DNA from: Bombyx mori
Taxonomy: Eukaryota; Arthropoda; Insecta; Lepidoptera; Bombycidae
NCBI RefSeq assembly: GCF_030269925.1
Contig: NC_085110.1
Location: 9,238,001 to 9,302,000 of the forward strand
Length of the DNA: 64,000 nucleotides
Reading direction: 5' to 3'
A model generated the notes under the pieces. That model had not been told where the DNA came from. It did not search any database and was given only the letters and a program-made list of their open reading frames with translations. The translations under genes and the position numbers were made by a program. Positions 12,201 to 21,107 of this stretch are shown in pieces (positions within the stretch are counted from its first letter, which is position 1; each line of letters begins with the position of its first letter).

Positions 12201-13891
12201 AAAGCTAAAGTTATGTGCCCTAGCATCTGACGAAGTTTTCATTTACATTGTAATTATAAATACAAAAAATTATAAACAAATAAAAATCTCATCGCACAAG
12301 TTACGAGAATTTTCGGGTATCCAAATTCGCAGTAATCGGTAAAACGTCGAGAGACTGATTTGTAATTATTTATACTTAATTTGTTTCAAAACTCACGAGA
12401 AGAATTTCCAGTTGTAGTTGAACTGTGGCTTGTAGTCGATGTTGTACCAGTAGATATCCATTGCGGTACTTTGCAAGCGCTACAAACGTTTGCGCGAGTC
12501 CCTTGACTACGCTCTGTCACGTCAGGTGCTGGCGCCGACCGTTTCTTGCCCTAAAAACAAAACAGAATTTTGAAACAAATGTATTTATAAATCGCCACAT
12601 ATAATACATTGACACTTACTTGCGAGTCGTAGAATAAAGAAGGCATTCTATTATCATAGCTCTGGGTGCAGGTACAATGTGCGTGTGTCGGCCTCGTTCC
12701 TGTCATTGCCACTACGTCGTTGTCAATAAACGTGTGGACATCATCGTCGACTAAATCACTTCGAGTACTCCTGGACTCAATAGTATTTTCATTTGTCATC
12801 CATGTCTCCGTGATTTTCTCCTTGCATCGATCACTAGGAAAATCGTTGTATGATAGTTGTCTACGGATACTTCTACATCTGCTTCGATTGTCTAAAGTAG
12901 AAAATTTCATTGCATCTATATCCACATTATTCCTGCGGATCAGCTCCTGATTGTTATCAAAAGTTCTTATTTTTTGTGTCGTATTGTTTATATCCATGAC
13001 TGTATTGGAATCTTTCAGTCTATCAAAGCATTGGTCCACGTTACCAGAAAAATTTGCGTATGTTGACGCTTTGTGTTTGTAGTCGTCTCTATTTACTGTC
13101 GTCGATGGATATATGTTGCTATGGCTGTTAACTCTTCTTTGTGGTTTGTCCGCAATCGACAGCATAGATAGTTTTTTGAGGGAGCTGGTAGACCCGGATG
13201 CTATATCGGCGAGTTGGACAGCGTTTTGATGTTTCTTGGTGATAGCATCTCCGCCGATTTTTTTCAAATTAGATAGTTTTCTCTTGATTTTTTGGACAAG
13301 AGTATTTCTTGGGTCATACGATATTAATTGTTTCGAAATATAATTAGAGACACCAATGGATTTATTTCTTGTTTGTTTTCTGTCGAGACTTTGGTGTGAT
13401 CCCACGTTTATTAGACTTCTATCGGTTTCTCTTTTGATTCTCTCTAAATCATAAATATTTAGAGTGTGGCCTCGATGATCAGAAACATTTCGATGACAGT
13501 TTAGGTAGTTGTTCTGTTGTATATTACAATTGCAAACTAAGTCTAAATCATGTTTTGATATGTGTTCACTTAGACACTGTCGCTGGGCAGCTAATGCTAT
13601 GCAAGCTTCACAATCAACACCTAACAAAAGTTCTAAGCTGGTATTTCTTATAAATCCATCGCTAAATGTACGAGATCGAAAATTTGTAGTGTGTAACCCA
13701 CGTCGCGGGTCACAATCCGACGGTGGGTTTCCGACCGTAGCACCGTGGCCGCTGGCTTCTCCATCAACCATTGTAGAGGCATCTCGGTTCACTTGGATTA
13801 CGCGTGGTTGTCTGAATACCCTGCTGTCGCTTCGAACAGAACTTCTTGATGGGGATGGGGATGGTCGTTTAAAGTTGACAACTTCAATCAT
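109..13891 (-). CDS. Membrane dipeptidase (M19 family), nine coding exons, complete
   Basis: Modelled coding exons on the minus strand are 13891-12620, 12550-12397, 12080-11852, 11132-11036, 9979-9847, 8756-8539, 1482-1221, 906-831 and 340-109. Every intron is GT-AG and all phases agree, giving 890 residues. The family hydrolyses dipeptides with a binuclear zinc site. Seen here: DGHND (His533, Asp535), GVEGGH (Glu646), DLSH (His718) and FSHSS (His739). The 21-residue His-His spacing equals that of the mammalian enzyme, and Arg750 follows eleven residues later, as expected. A single hydrophobic segment at about 484-505 precedes the catalytic domain, so the likely topology is type II: residues 1-483 cytosolic, enzyme outside. 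There is no hydrophobic C-terminal tail, so a GPI anchor like that of mammalian DPEP1 is unlikely. The long N-terminus recalls some insect M19 proteins; it has no domain I recognise. Function is confident; the 5' end rests on an in-frame TAG just upstream of the ATG. Confidence 0.93.
831..906 (-). CDS. Dipeptidase coding exon 8
   Basis: A 76-base exon with acceptor TTTTTTTCAG and donor GTGAGT. It encodes [10 protein letters not shown] and [11 protein letters not shown], the C-terminal barrel motif. The usual vertebrate and bacterial G-x-D-[FY]-D-G is here GAGYDG, so the first Asp is replaced by Gly. Confidence 0.9.
1221..1482 (-). CDS. Dipeptidase coding exon 7: two zinc histidines
   Basis: The acceptor is TTTTTAG and the donor [21 protein letters not shown] and [13 protein letters not shown] supply His718 and His739, and NVTRNVPD supplies the substrate-carboxylate arginine (Arg750). 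Phase 0 in, phase 1 out. Confidence 0.94.
1630..1921. mobile_element. hAT-like MITE with 8-bp target duplication
   Basis: A 292-bp element flanked on both sides by ATAGAATA (1622-1629 and 1922-1929). The ends CAGTGATGCTAACT and, on the other strand, CAGTGTCGCCAACT are imperfect terminal inverted repeats. An 8-bp duplication and CAGTG ends are typical of the hAT superfamily. It is non-coding and lies in intron 7 orientation-neutral sequence just upstream of exon 7 of the dipeptidase (intron 6). Confidence 0.8.
2105..2342 (+). repeat. Bm1-type SINE, 5'-truncated, diverged
   Basis: It shares the body and tail of the tRNA-derived SINE seen elsewhere in the window, from the Cys/Thr-like GGTAGGACGTCTTGTGAGT region to the A-rich end after CCATCTAAGTAATAAA. 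Several substitutions and a scrambled patch near 2265-2285 mark it as old. Confidence 0.8.
2434..2502 (-). mobile_element. LINE 3'-end scrap with (ATC)n tail
   Basis: On the minus strand a short coding-like stretch (CCTATGTCCAGCAGTGGAC) runs into a GATGATGAT microsatellite. This arrangement is the familiar 3' end of a lepidopteran LINE family whose protein ends shortly before a trinucleotide tail. Only about 70 bases are present. Confidence 0.5.
3162..6698 (-). mobile_element. 5'-truncated R1-like non-LTR retrotransposon with 82-base poly(A)
   Basis: The element is GC-rich against AT-rich flanks and lies in dipeptidase intron 6, on the same strand as the host gene. On the minus strand it runs from within the endonuclease domain, through a 991-codon frame, a roughly 460-base 3' UTR (3244-3704), to an uninterrupted run of 82 A (plus-strand T, 3162-3243). 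The 5' break is near 6698, where GC-rich coding sequence meets AT-rich sequence with a stop. I could not find a clear target duplication. The R1-clade assignment rests on the APE-type endonuclease, the RT motifs and the C-terminal CCHC; other I/Jockey-group clades are possible. Confidence 0.9.
3705..6680 (-). CDS. Endonuclease (partial) plus reverse transcriptase of R1-like LINE
   Basis: An open frame of 991 codons with no internal stop. Residues 1-140 are the C-terminal two thirds of an apurinic-type endonuclease, with GDLNAK at about 57-62 and the catalytic SDHR at 133-136; its N-terminal catalytic residues are missing. The reverse transcriptase spans about 380-700: LDIANAFN (519-526), [10 protein letters not shown] (576-585) and YADD (609-612), so the polymerase aspartates are present. 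A zinc-knuckle-like [18 protein letters not shown] sits at about 897-914, followed by a basic tail. The listed start is a TTG and is not a real initiation site; the frame is cut by 5' truncation. ORF1 (gag-like) is absent. The protein would nick DNA and prime reverse transcription if complete; this copy probably cannot move. Confidence 0.93.
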   Translation of the reverse strand: MAMVTKGQGFVAVQLEGTVVIGAYFSPNRPTVEFGHFLGGIGAIARRLAPRPVILAGDLNAKSVAWGSPRSDARGRLLERWANVTGLYLLNRGSVATCVRWQGESIVDVTFASPAIARRIRDWRVLEGAETLSDHRYIRFDLSARSAVADVHGDHPRGASRSLPKWALKRLNKELLMEASTVAAWAPMRPHPVEVEDEAGWFRDTMRRICDVSMPRISPRPPNRQVYWWSPEIAQLRVECVRARRQCARHRRRRLPRRNDPVAFAVVEAQLYGAFRVAQRALQLAIRRAKDQHMESLLETLDEDPWGRPYHMVRNKMRPWAPPITERLQPQQLRDIVSALFPQEQGGFVAPAMGAPPEYDGVAPAEVPHITGAELRVAVRKMCAKDTAPGPDGIHGRVWALALGALEDRLLRLYNSCLESGRFPSSWRMGRLVLLRKEGRPADTAAGYRPIVLLDEVGKLLERILAARIIQHLIGVGPDLSAEQYGFRVGRSTVDAILRVRALSEEAVCGGGVALAVSLDIANAFNTLPWSVIGGALERHGVPLYLRRLVGSYLEDRSVTCTGHGGVVHRFPVVRGVPQGSVLGPLLWNIGYDWVLRGALLPGLSVICYADDTLVVARGGSFAESARLATAGVAHVVGKIRRLGLDVALSKSEAMWFHRPRRVPPVDAHIVVGGVRIGVGVQLKYLGLILDSRWTFRAHFQHLVPRLLGVAGALSRLLPNIGGPDQVTRRLYTGVVRSMALYGAPVWGQSLAVGVAKLLQRPQRTIAVRVIRGYRTISFEAACVLAGTPPWVLEAEALAADYQWRANLRARGVARPSPSVVRARRAQSRRSVLESWSRRLADPSAGRRTVEAIRPILVDWVNRDRGRLTFRLTQVLTGHGCFGEFLHRIGAEPTAECYHCGCDLDTAEHTLIACPAWEGWRRVLVAKIGNDLSLPSVVASMLGNDESWKAMLDFCECTISQKEAAGRVRDAQARRRRAGAREADLALALAL
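8045..8468 (-). mobile_element. BMC1-like Jockey LINE 3' end, internally deleted
   Basis: On the minus strand it reads PPITLFGQ then [19 protein letters not shown], a Jockey-clade RT/thumb segment. It then jumps directly to the 3' UTR (GTACTCGTCGAACTCGG onward) and ends near ATTACTGGTGGCCC. Compared with the copy at 45.3-46.05 kb about 480 bp are missing between these two parts. It lies about 70 bp beyond the donor of dipeptidase exon 6. Confidence 0.75.
8539..8756 (-). CDS. Dipeptidase coding exon 6: bridging glutamate
   Basis: The acceptor is GGAACAG and the donor GTATGT after TTTGGAAAG. It contains [14 protein letters not shown], in which Glu646 is the expected zinc-bridging residue, and [14 protein letters not shown], the counterpart of the conserved YLTLTHxCNTPWAD segment. 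It ends at GGLTAFGK, phase 0, and continues into exon 7 across the large transposon-filled intron. Confidence 0.93.
8826..8895. repeat. Two adjacent perfect hairpins with identical CTCT loops
   Basis: The first stem pairs 8826-8842 with 8847-8863 (17 bp, no mismatch) around loop CTCT at 8843-8846. The second pairs 8862-8876 with 8881-8895 (15 bp) around loop CTCT at 8877-8880. The stems differ in sequence but the loop and its flanks (ATCTCTAT) are the same. They lie in dipeptidase intron 5, about 70 bp upstream of the exon 6 acceptor in gene direction. Confidence 0.9.
9847..9979 (-). CDS. Dipeptidase coding exon 5
   Basis: It encodes [19 protein letters not shown] and continues to CTSAE, a conserved M19 block. 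I chose the acceptor CAG directly before TTC because it restores the family's Q-F-W-A-A-Y-V-P-C; another CAG 18 bases upstream (exon start 9997) would insert six residues in frame. The donor is GTAATC, phase 1. Confidence 0.88.
10151..10408 (-). repeat. Bm1-type SINE, 5'-truncated, in dipeptidase intron 4
   Basis: A minus-orientation copy running from the T-rich complement of the tail through ATTGCTTAGACGAGTGGACG to the CCACCAGTAA break, so it lacks the tRNA-like head. It is close to the consensus. Confidence 0.88.
11036..11132 (-). CDS. Dipeptidase coding exon 4
   Basis: The acceptor is GTCTTAG and the donor GTACCA after CAG. It encodes about 32 residues that include [15 protein letters not shown], matching the family stretch in which a Thr-Asp-Leu-Pro motif leads to G-x-V-x-x-Q-F-W. 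Phase 2 in, phase 0 out. Confidence 0.9.
11193..11355 (+). repeat. Bm1-type SINE with large internal deletion
   Basis: It keeps the middle (GTGTAATAAAAATCAAACCC to GCGTAATTACTGG) and the 3' end (GGTGGGCTATGAGCTCGTCC to poly-A) but loses most of the body between them. It sits in dipeptidase intron 3. Confidence 0.7.
11852..12080 (-). CDS. Dipeptidase coding exon 3: membrane span and first zinc ligands
   Basis: The acceptor is TTTCTCAG and the donor GTAAGT. The exon opens with a tryptophan- and arginine-rich stretch, then about 22 hydrophobic residues (484-505), then the start of the M19 fold, [14 protein letters not shown], where His533 and Asp535 are zinc ligands. The basic residues on the N-terminal side of the span support an inside-to-outside type II orientation. 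Confidence 0.92.
12397..12550 (-). CDS. Dipeptidase coding exon 2: Ser/Thr-rich juxtamembrane linker
   Basis: The acceptor is TTTTTAG and the donor GTGAGT; the exon carries 51 full codons plus one base. The second half is a run rich in Thr and Ser just before the membrane segment encoded by exon 3. Phase 0 in and phase 1 out both match the neighbouring exons. The translation has a Cys pair (CSAC) around residues 447-450. Confidence 0.82.
12620..13891 (-). CDS. Dipeptidase coding exon 1: long cytosolic N-terminus
   Basis: This exon encodes residues 1-424 and ends after a Gln codon (CAA) at a GTAAGT donor, phase 0. It starts at an ATG with an in-frame TAG five codons upstream; that TAG also sits in a TTTTTTAG context that could be an acceptor for a 5' UTR exon. 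The protein is polar, with an Arg/Ser/Pro-rich start and two Cys clusters (94, 97, 106, 120, 122, 132, and about 406 and 408). It lies before the membrane span and so should be cytosolic. I recognise no domain; an adaptor or regulatory tail is only a guess. The phase-matched splice to exon 2 is what ties it to the enzyme. Confidence 0.8.
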
Positions 13892-15746
13892 GTTACATAG
13901 AATAAGCTAAAAAAACTGAAACAAAATCATAAAACAACATTATTACGTTCAATTTGATACAAGCATATCTCTTAACTTGTAAGTAGTTATAAGTAAATGT
14001 AGTTTATTAGGTGAATATGGTAAGTATGGTTTTGTAGGTAAATAATTAAATTGATTTTTGATTTTACAGAACTTTGAAAAAATATGTTTGAAATTATATA
14101 TTGACGTTATGTACATATTACGTAGATATATTTACACTTTGTGTGTACTTACTAATTGTAGTTTTGATACAATACTTTAATCTTAAATCTAGTATTTGCT
14201 AGGTGCGTCTTACTGTTTCTAGTTAATAATTGAAAAACAATAAAATACGTGTCATTGATACAGGATAAAAATAGTGTTTAAGGATAAATCCTGCAGCCCT
14301 TTGAATAAAATTGAGTCGTACGATGGCTCCTTTGTCGTGACTGGCAAAAACCCAACAATTTGTAAATAAATTCGAGTTTACAATGGTCATATTATTTTCT
14401 CCTATTTTTCAGTAATATTCTTTTATTGAGATATGTAAAGGTAATAAACGCTTTATTTGTTTGTTTTTGATGAAGTAACGATATAAAGTAAAGTAAAAGT
14501 TAGAGAGTGTACACGACATTGCAATATTTACACTTTTTTGTTTGTTTACTTTAACTGTTATTTATTGCTTATTGCTTATATTATAAATCTTTGTAATATT
14601 ATCACGTCAACCATAAACTTTACTTGGGTGGTTCAAGATTTCTCTACACTCTGCGCAATCTTCATCCCAGGAGATTTTGACAGCGCCGCATACTTACGCT
14701 GTTTGCTGAACCTCATTTTTTATTAAAAATTTCACTGAAGTTTAAAGTATGAACAGCTTAACGTTAACAACTTGTCGTCTTAAATAATATAGATCATAAT
14801 TCAAACTTCAAATAATTTTACATAACAAGCTTTGTTAACACCGAATGTTTGATTTCATTGTTTACATAATTATATGTATGTATACTTGTCATAATATTAT
14901 TTTCTTTGTTTCGTCAATACAATTCACCAATTAACAATGCTAACGCCAGAAAAATGCAGTTGGCTCTATACCAATTTCCTTTTATGATATAATACATGTA
15001 TGCATTATGTAATAGCTAACTGTAGCAACATTGCATTGAAAAGTATGCAGCCTAATTAAAGCTAAGTACTTTTCCCAGTTTGATCTCGCGTTTTATATTG
15101 TCATTATTTTATTAATTATAGGGTTTGCGAAAACCGAAGAAAACTCGTTATATGAGGGGTCTCATAATACTATACCACAATAAATAGTAAATGTTTTTTT
15201 TTTCATTCAACTTGTATAACAAAAAGTTGATTATTTTTGTCCTGACGAACGTCGATGGCACTACTAATTCACACTCACACACTCACTTTGATTTAAAACC
15301 AAAGGTACCACTTTAAATCTTAAATTCTTTAAACTAAATTTTACATACGGAACCCGTATTGCGTTCAATGAAAGTCATGTCGTCGTCGGGATCGAGCGCC
15401 TGACGACTCTACGATGTTCGCAAGTAAGCCATTTTTGTTTATATTTGTTTTGCCGCTGTGGGTATGACAATACAGCCTTTGTGTCGACTGCTCATTTTGG
15501 TGTTCATTATTACCAGATTATTTATATGTTCGCCTAGTGAGAAAATTGTATGGTTCTTGTTGTATATATTTTTTCAATAATGTATATGTTAATGTGGAAT
15601 TTCCATCGTAACAGTCAGATATTAGCTACGTTAGAATTTTGAAAGACTTGCCACTTCTTCTACACTGCCTACATTGGAATTGAACAATTGTGGTTTTACA
15701 ACATGGAAAATTTACTTTCAGGAGTAAAGACATTTTTTTTTGGTCA
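13892..15746. other. Upstream flank of dipeptidase, nothing recognised
   Basis: AT-rich, without a convincing coding exon, repeat family or CpG-rich promoter. It should contain, or lead to, the 5' UTR and promoter of the dipeptidase, but no core promoter element stands out. Confidence 0.4.
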
Positions 15747-16024
15747 CTAGTTGACCCGGCAGACTTCGTAGTGCCTCAAAAATACCTAAACTTTTGTATA
15801 GAATAAACTTAAACAAAAAAAGGAATCCGTCCGATGGGGGACACATCAAAGGGAAAACAAGATTGTTATTTTTATTTAATTCCGAGCTTTTTTATATTTA
15901 TCTACATTTTAAACCATCTCTGGACTTCCACAAATAATTCAAGACCAAAATTAGCCAAATCGGTCCAGCCGTTCTCGAGTTTTAGCGAGACTAACGAACA
16001 GCAATTATTTTTTACAGATATAGA
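15747..16024 (-). mobile_element. Helitron-like non-autonomous element, family A
   Basis: It shares over 250 bp with three other copies in the window. In its own 5'-3' sense (minus) it starts TCTATA and ends CCGGGTCAACTAG. CTAG preceded by a short imperfect hairpin, a TC start and insertion between A and T are Helitron features; this copy is slightly diverged at the CTAG end (GTTGACC for GCTGACC on the plus strand). Confidence 0.6.
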
Positions 16025-16115
16025 TTTAGCCAGACGAACATGCCATCTGATGGTGATAAGCTACCGTCGCTCATGATCGTCAGCAATGCCAGGAGACAGC
16101 CAAGACCTACCGTTC
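16025..16115 (-). repeat. Fragment of GGCAGCGGCTTGG-type dispersed repeat
   Basis: A degraded antisense piece (CATCTGATGGTGATAAGCTACCGTCG) of the repeat best preserved at 57.9 kb and 25.2 kb. It abuts the Helitron-like element directly. Confidence 0.5.
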
Positions 16116-16326
16116 AGTAATTACTTGCACGAGGAAATAAGTACTGAAGGACTTGTAGTTACATTTTTTTCAATTAGGAGAGACTTCTAAAGTTGAAGCT
16201 TTAATGTAATGTCTTAAGGTGGTTAACGGTGGTATTGAGCTGTGCTCATAACCTGTATACAGTCACTGATTAGTTTAGGTAGGTATGAACATGAGTTCTT
16301 AGTACCGTATTGAGCACTATTGCACC

Positions 16327-16410
16327 GATCATGGTCAACGAGCTCACGACTCACCTGGAAATCAGTGGTTAACGAAACGCATAGACATTATGATCTCAAA
16401 GCCACTGCAC
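16327..16410 (-). repeat. Degenerate Bm1-type SINE fragment
   Basis: Antisense tail region (ACGAGCTCACGACTCACCTGG) followed by CATAGACAT, all with many changes. Confidence 0.45.
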
Positions 16411-16460
16411 GAACTGGAGTCGAGGCTTAAGTCTCAAACATACAGGATACAACCCTTATA

Positions 16461-16686
16461 CACACGGGTAGACACCACCGCCCTATCTATTTCTGCCGTG
16501 AAGCAGTAATGCGTTTCGGCTAGAAGGGTGGGGCAGCCGTTGTAACTATACTGAGGCCTTAGAACTTATATCTCAAGATGGGTGGAGCATTTACGTTGTA
16601 GATGTTTATGGGCTCCAGTAACCAGTTAACATCAGGTGGGCTGTGAGCTCGTCCACCCATCTAAGCAATAAATAAAATAAAAAAAC
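16461..16686 (+). repeat. Bm1-type SINE, 5'-truncated
   Basis: Body from GGTAGACACCACCGCCC through TCTGCCGTGAAGCAGTAATG to an A-rich tail after CCATCTAAGCAATAAA. Well preserved in the 3' half. Confidence 0.88.
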
Positions 16687-18948
16687 AAAAAAGTATACAA
16701 TGTTAGCGTTTGACAGTATATTTATATACTCAGTATAAGAATGATGTCTTTCTACGTGTGTTACGAATATGGCCATCTCTCAGTCAGACCTTTATTGTTT
16801 GGTCGATTCTGAACATCGTTCCATTAGCAGAATAATGGAAATACCTGAGGAGGGAAAATAAAATGTGGAGGACGGGTTTTTCAGTGCCCAAGCAGTCATT
16901 TGTAAGAGCTCAAGAGAAATGCTTATCCGTCCAGAAAAATAATCGTGAGTGAGCCAGTTTTACTTCACCAGATTTATAAACTACCACTCTAGAAATCTTG
17001 ATCTATGTAAAGATCCAGAGCAGAATTAACAATACCGGCCTAATAATATTTAATTTAACAATTTTTTGTTTCTATTACTTTCAATATATTTTATTTCTGA
17101 TTTTGTAAAAAGTCGTAATGTCTAAGGAATGTTCAGTTTTATTAGTTTGTAATATTTTGTAAGTACATGAACATTTCAATGTGAAGGAATCGACAAAGAG
17201 AATATCTTTCCCTGACTAAGTGAAATTGCTCGGTAGACCGACGGTTTTTATGTTATTTTCGGAACTTATATAAATATATACAAAGTTATCTTCTGCTCCA
17301 TGATAGCTATCGCTTCAAATGAATAGGTTAATTTACACTGGTAAAAAAATATGCTTTTATTTATTTACCTGGATTAATTGTGTGATATTGTGTAATTGAT
17401 TAATAGTGAGTTCCTTTAAAGGGACTCTATATAATGTACTACAACAAGAATGCCTCTGCCTACCTGTAGACATTTAGTCGAACTCTGAATTGTATTCTTG
17501 TAGTCTTCTTTCCGGTAGAAATAATCTGAATGGTAGTAATAATCCACGCATGCGGGCCTCCAATTAGTCTAACATTCATTCTCTGTTTTCTTACACCTAC
17601 TGATTTTCTTTCCGCTGTGTCCTTTTCTAACAAGAAACTCAAGGGATCTAATAAGGTGACTGCGAAGGTTTCGTCATTGAGAATTTAATTAATGCCAAAT
17701 TAAAACGAGGCCGCCCTAATTTTGTTCAGACGTCGTAAAGTTTTTAGATGCACCAAGTTAAGACCTCTCACAACTCGTATTACTTTAAAATATTAATTTC
17801 AGTAAAAGCGTAATAGCCTCAACTATGCTGGTTAACATTAATGCCTTTCTGCATTTTACTGTAAAATGAAGAAATCAATTTTTTGTCTTTGTCTAATATA
17901 CCTCTAAAATGGAGATTTTTGTTTTCGAAATTCCGAATATAAACTCACATATGAGAGAGTTCCATTACGGCTTTCTATAAAAAATATTTTCTTTTTTTTA
18001 TTGCTGAAATGAGTGATTCAACTGATAGCCTACCTGGTGTTAAGTGATTACCAGAACTTATAACAAGATAAATGCCGCTACCCACCTTAAGATATGAGTT
18101 GTAAGTTTCAGTTCTATTCTTCAGTTCTATCTATATTCTATACAACGTATAGATTGAAATTAAAATAATGGAGTAACAATGATTTTGAGATCCGTAAGCA
18201 TACCATACGATAGGCCACGGTTGCGATGACATTGTAGAAACTACCAAATTCAGGAATCTAACTGCCCACCGCTGCAAGGGAATGGAGGATGCCTTGACCC
18301 AAAAGGGTCCCCAAAGTCTTGATTTTCATATTTTAATGATCTTTTTTTGTAAGCAAATTCGTAATCTGCTTGATATCATTAAGCTTCTTAAGATGTAGAA
18401 AAACGAAGTATTATATTATTTTTAATAAAATTTATAATTGTTTATAATTCCTGAAGCCTGTATGGGTAAGTAATACCGCGAAGCAATCGTGCTTTTCAAC
18501 TTGAAGCGTAGGGCTTTAGCTATATAATACAATTGAAATTCGGCCTCAAAGCTCAAGGTGGGTGGCATTCATGTTATGATGCCTGGACTAAGCTTGGGCG
18601 CGATCACGAGGTACCGAGTACCTGGTTGTTTTTATGTACCAACGAGGTACTAATAAATTTACAGTTGAAAATAGGTATAATTTTGTGAAAAGCATAAGTA
18701 ACTAAAATATACTGTTACGCTCAACCCCAGCGATTGTGCAGGCAATAAATGCTTTTAATGGAACTCCGCGGCGGAAACATAATCGTAACATGTTCACTTT
18801 CAATGTTTAAATAAAACACGCGTTGTTGCGTATAGCTTCAGTTCATATGCTAGACCAGATTGAAATGTATTGCAATATGATTATGTTAAGCTTGTACCAA
18901 TTTAAAAATGAAAGTGGGTAATGTTTACAAAATGTTTTCACTATAGTT
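16687..18948. other. Intergenic, AT-rich, one old SINE scrap
   Basis: No exon could be supported. A strongly diverged antisense Bm1-type fragment lies at about 17992-18108 (TTTATTGCTGAAATGAGTG, CCTACCTGGTGTTAAGTG) and a hint of another near 18540-18585. Confidence 0.4.
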
Positions 18949-18950
18949 TA

Positions 18951-19375
18951 TTTTTTTTTATTTTTTTTATTGCTTAGATGGGTGGACGAGCTCACAGCCC
19001 ACCTGGTGTTAAGTGGTCACTGGAGCCCATAGACATACACAACGTAAATGCGCCACACACCTTGAGATATAAGTTCTATGGTCTCAAGTATAGTTACAAC
19101 GGCTGCCCCACCCTTCGAACCAAAACGCATTACTGCTTCACGGCTGAAATGGGCGGGGTGGTGGTACCTACCCGTGCGGGTTTACAAGAGGTCTTACTGC
19201 CAGTAATTAGGCAAATTATAATTTTGCGGGTTTGATTTTTATTCCTTCGCCGTAGAAGTCAATCGTGAACATTTGTTAAGTATTTCATTAGAAAAAATTG
19301 GTACCCGCCTAGGATTTACCGGTACATCGCTCGATACGAATGCACCGGACGTCTTATCCTTTAGGCCACGACGAC
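18951..19375 (-). repeat. Bm1-type SINE, near full length
   Basis: A copy of about 425 bp that includes the tRNA-related head, read on the minus strand as CGTCGTCGTGGCCTAAAGG with the A-box region and a B-box-like stretch further in. A few bases around the B box are lost compared with the copy at 21.1 kb. Confidence 0.92.
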
Positions 19376-19879
19376 GAATAGTCACAGCGTTTTTCATGGA
19401 TTAATCATGACTAACGCAAATATTCTTGTTCAGTCCTTTTATCATACACTGAACAGATATTCCTAATGGAGATAATCTTGAGCTGTCCGGAGTATGCGTT
19501 ATTAGAATGTGTGTCTCTTATGTTTTCTGGTACTGCATGTGTCAAATATCTCTTCCTCCTCATGTAAATTGTTACCAACATTGTAAATTCTATTGTGTAA
19601 CTCAAATACGTAGTAGTATGGTTGTTTCTCTAGTTTTCAGTAGCACACACACGATAACTACAAAGTTTTTAAATTGTTAAGTATTTTGTATCAATAGAAA
19701 AAAAAATTTAAAAATTTTTTTTAAAGTAATTTGGTGATCTGATGTATCCGCTCATTCTGGAAAAGGGGAATCCCTGGCCTTGAAAACATAAATGTCTACT
19801 ACATACAAGTGGGAGTAATGTAAAACCAAATAATTAAAATTAAAATCATTCTTTCAAAAAAATTATTTCAATTTCAATT

Positions 19880-20085
19880 AGCTATCGGCTGCCCGAGCGC
19901 CTCCGAAGGAGATCTAACAACTGGAGATCAGTTGCTTCGCAGATGAATCTAGTACCGGATCGGAATCGCGACCCGCTTAGAAGATTCGGCGAGAAGCTTA
20001 GCGGGCTGATGATGTATGGATTAGGTTGCACGACGAACCCCTTGCCGAGTTCCACGAGTATCTTCTTCGGCTTCTAGTGTTAGAG
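19880..20085 (-). mobile_element. Jockey/BMC1-type LINE 3' UTR fragment
   Basis: It shares GAGATCTAACAACTGGAG and CGGATCGGAATCGCGACCCG with the 3' UTR part of the element at 8.05-8.3 kb. No coding part remains. Confidence 0.6.
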
Positions 20086-20196
20086 CTAAATTTGCGTTAT
20101 TCTACATTTATCTTTATTATATCTGGAAATAATTGACAATAGATATTCTCTCCTATTAATAAGCGCTGTAAAATTATCTCTGGGCTATAAAAACAG

Positions 20197-20400
20197 GTTT
20201 TATTTATTTATCGCTTACACGGTAGAATAAGTTCAGGGGTTAGGATAATATCACCACCCACGTTGACATGTGAGGTCTAAATCTCAGCTGTATAGTAAAA
20301 GAACTATCCCACCCTTCAAATCGGAACAAATGTAGGTAGGATGGTAGTACTATCCGTACGTTCTCATCAGACGCTCTATTATCAGCAGGTAATAGGGTGG
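20197..20400 (-). repeat. Degenerate Bm1-type SINE
   Basis: Antisense order of landmarks is kept (TTATTTATCGCTTACACGG, CACCACCCACGTTGACATG, CCCACCCTTCAAATCGGAAC) but with many substitutions and a deletion. Confidence 0.55.
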
Positions 20401-21107
20401 GTCTATAAAATGTATACTCCACAACACATGAATATCGCCTTAGTGGTCTGTTATGACGTGTAACATATTCGAAACTTCGGAAATATGTAATTCTTATTTA
20501 AAAAAATGACCTCAAGGCATACTTTATTTAGTATCCTTATAAAGAGAATTCGATCTAGTGCAAATGCAAATTTATCCCAAATTTCATAGGGTTTAAATCA
20601 ATTTCATTTAGCAGCAATTGATATGTCTATTGTTATTAAAGTTAAGCGTAGGTTCGGAGCACAAATGTAGTCGTAAAAATGTAGTGTAAAACGTTTAGTT
20701 AATTTAGCCACGCTCTCGTATTTTCAGCTTGCCAGACGTAGGCTGAGAATTAGCTAATAATTACGCAACCCTTTTCTAGGTAATTTATATTTTTCAATTA
20801 AGGCAATAGCTTTACTTCAAATGATTGGTGAGCTGCTGAATTCAATATGATCATGAAGGACTTGAAATTCTACTATTCCTAAAAAGTTGATACTGTAAAA
20901 TAGTTTTCGAAAGCTTCATGTATTTCATTATTGAGTGTGGCCCCCCTGTGGAATAATTTTTAGTTGACGCTGCCTCCGGTATAATCGAGCGTCAAGTTGG
21001 GCATCATGAAGTATGAAATTAAGAAATCTATCTGATCCTTTAGGTGGAGCTGTGAACACTAGATTGATGATCTTCAACCTTGCCAATAATCATCAATCAT
21101 TATCGAT

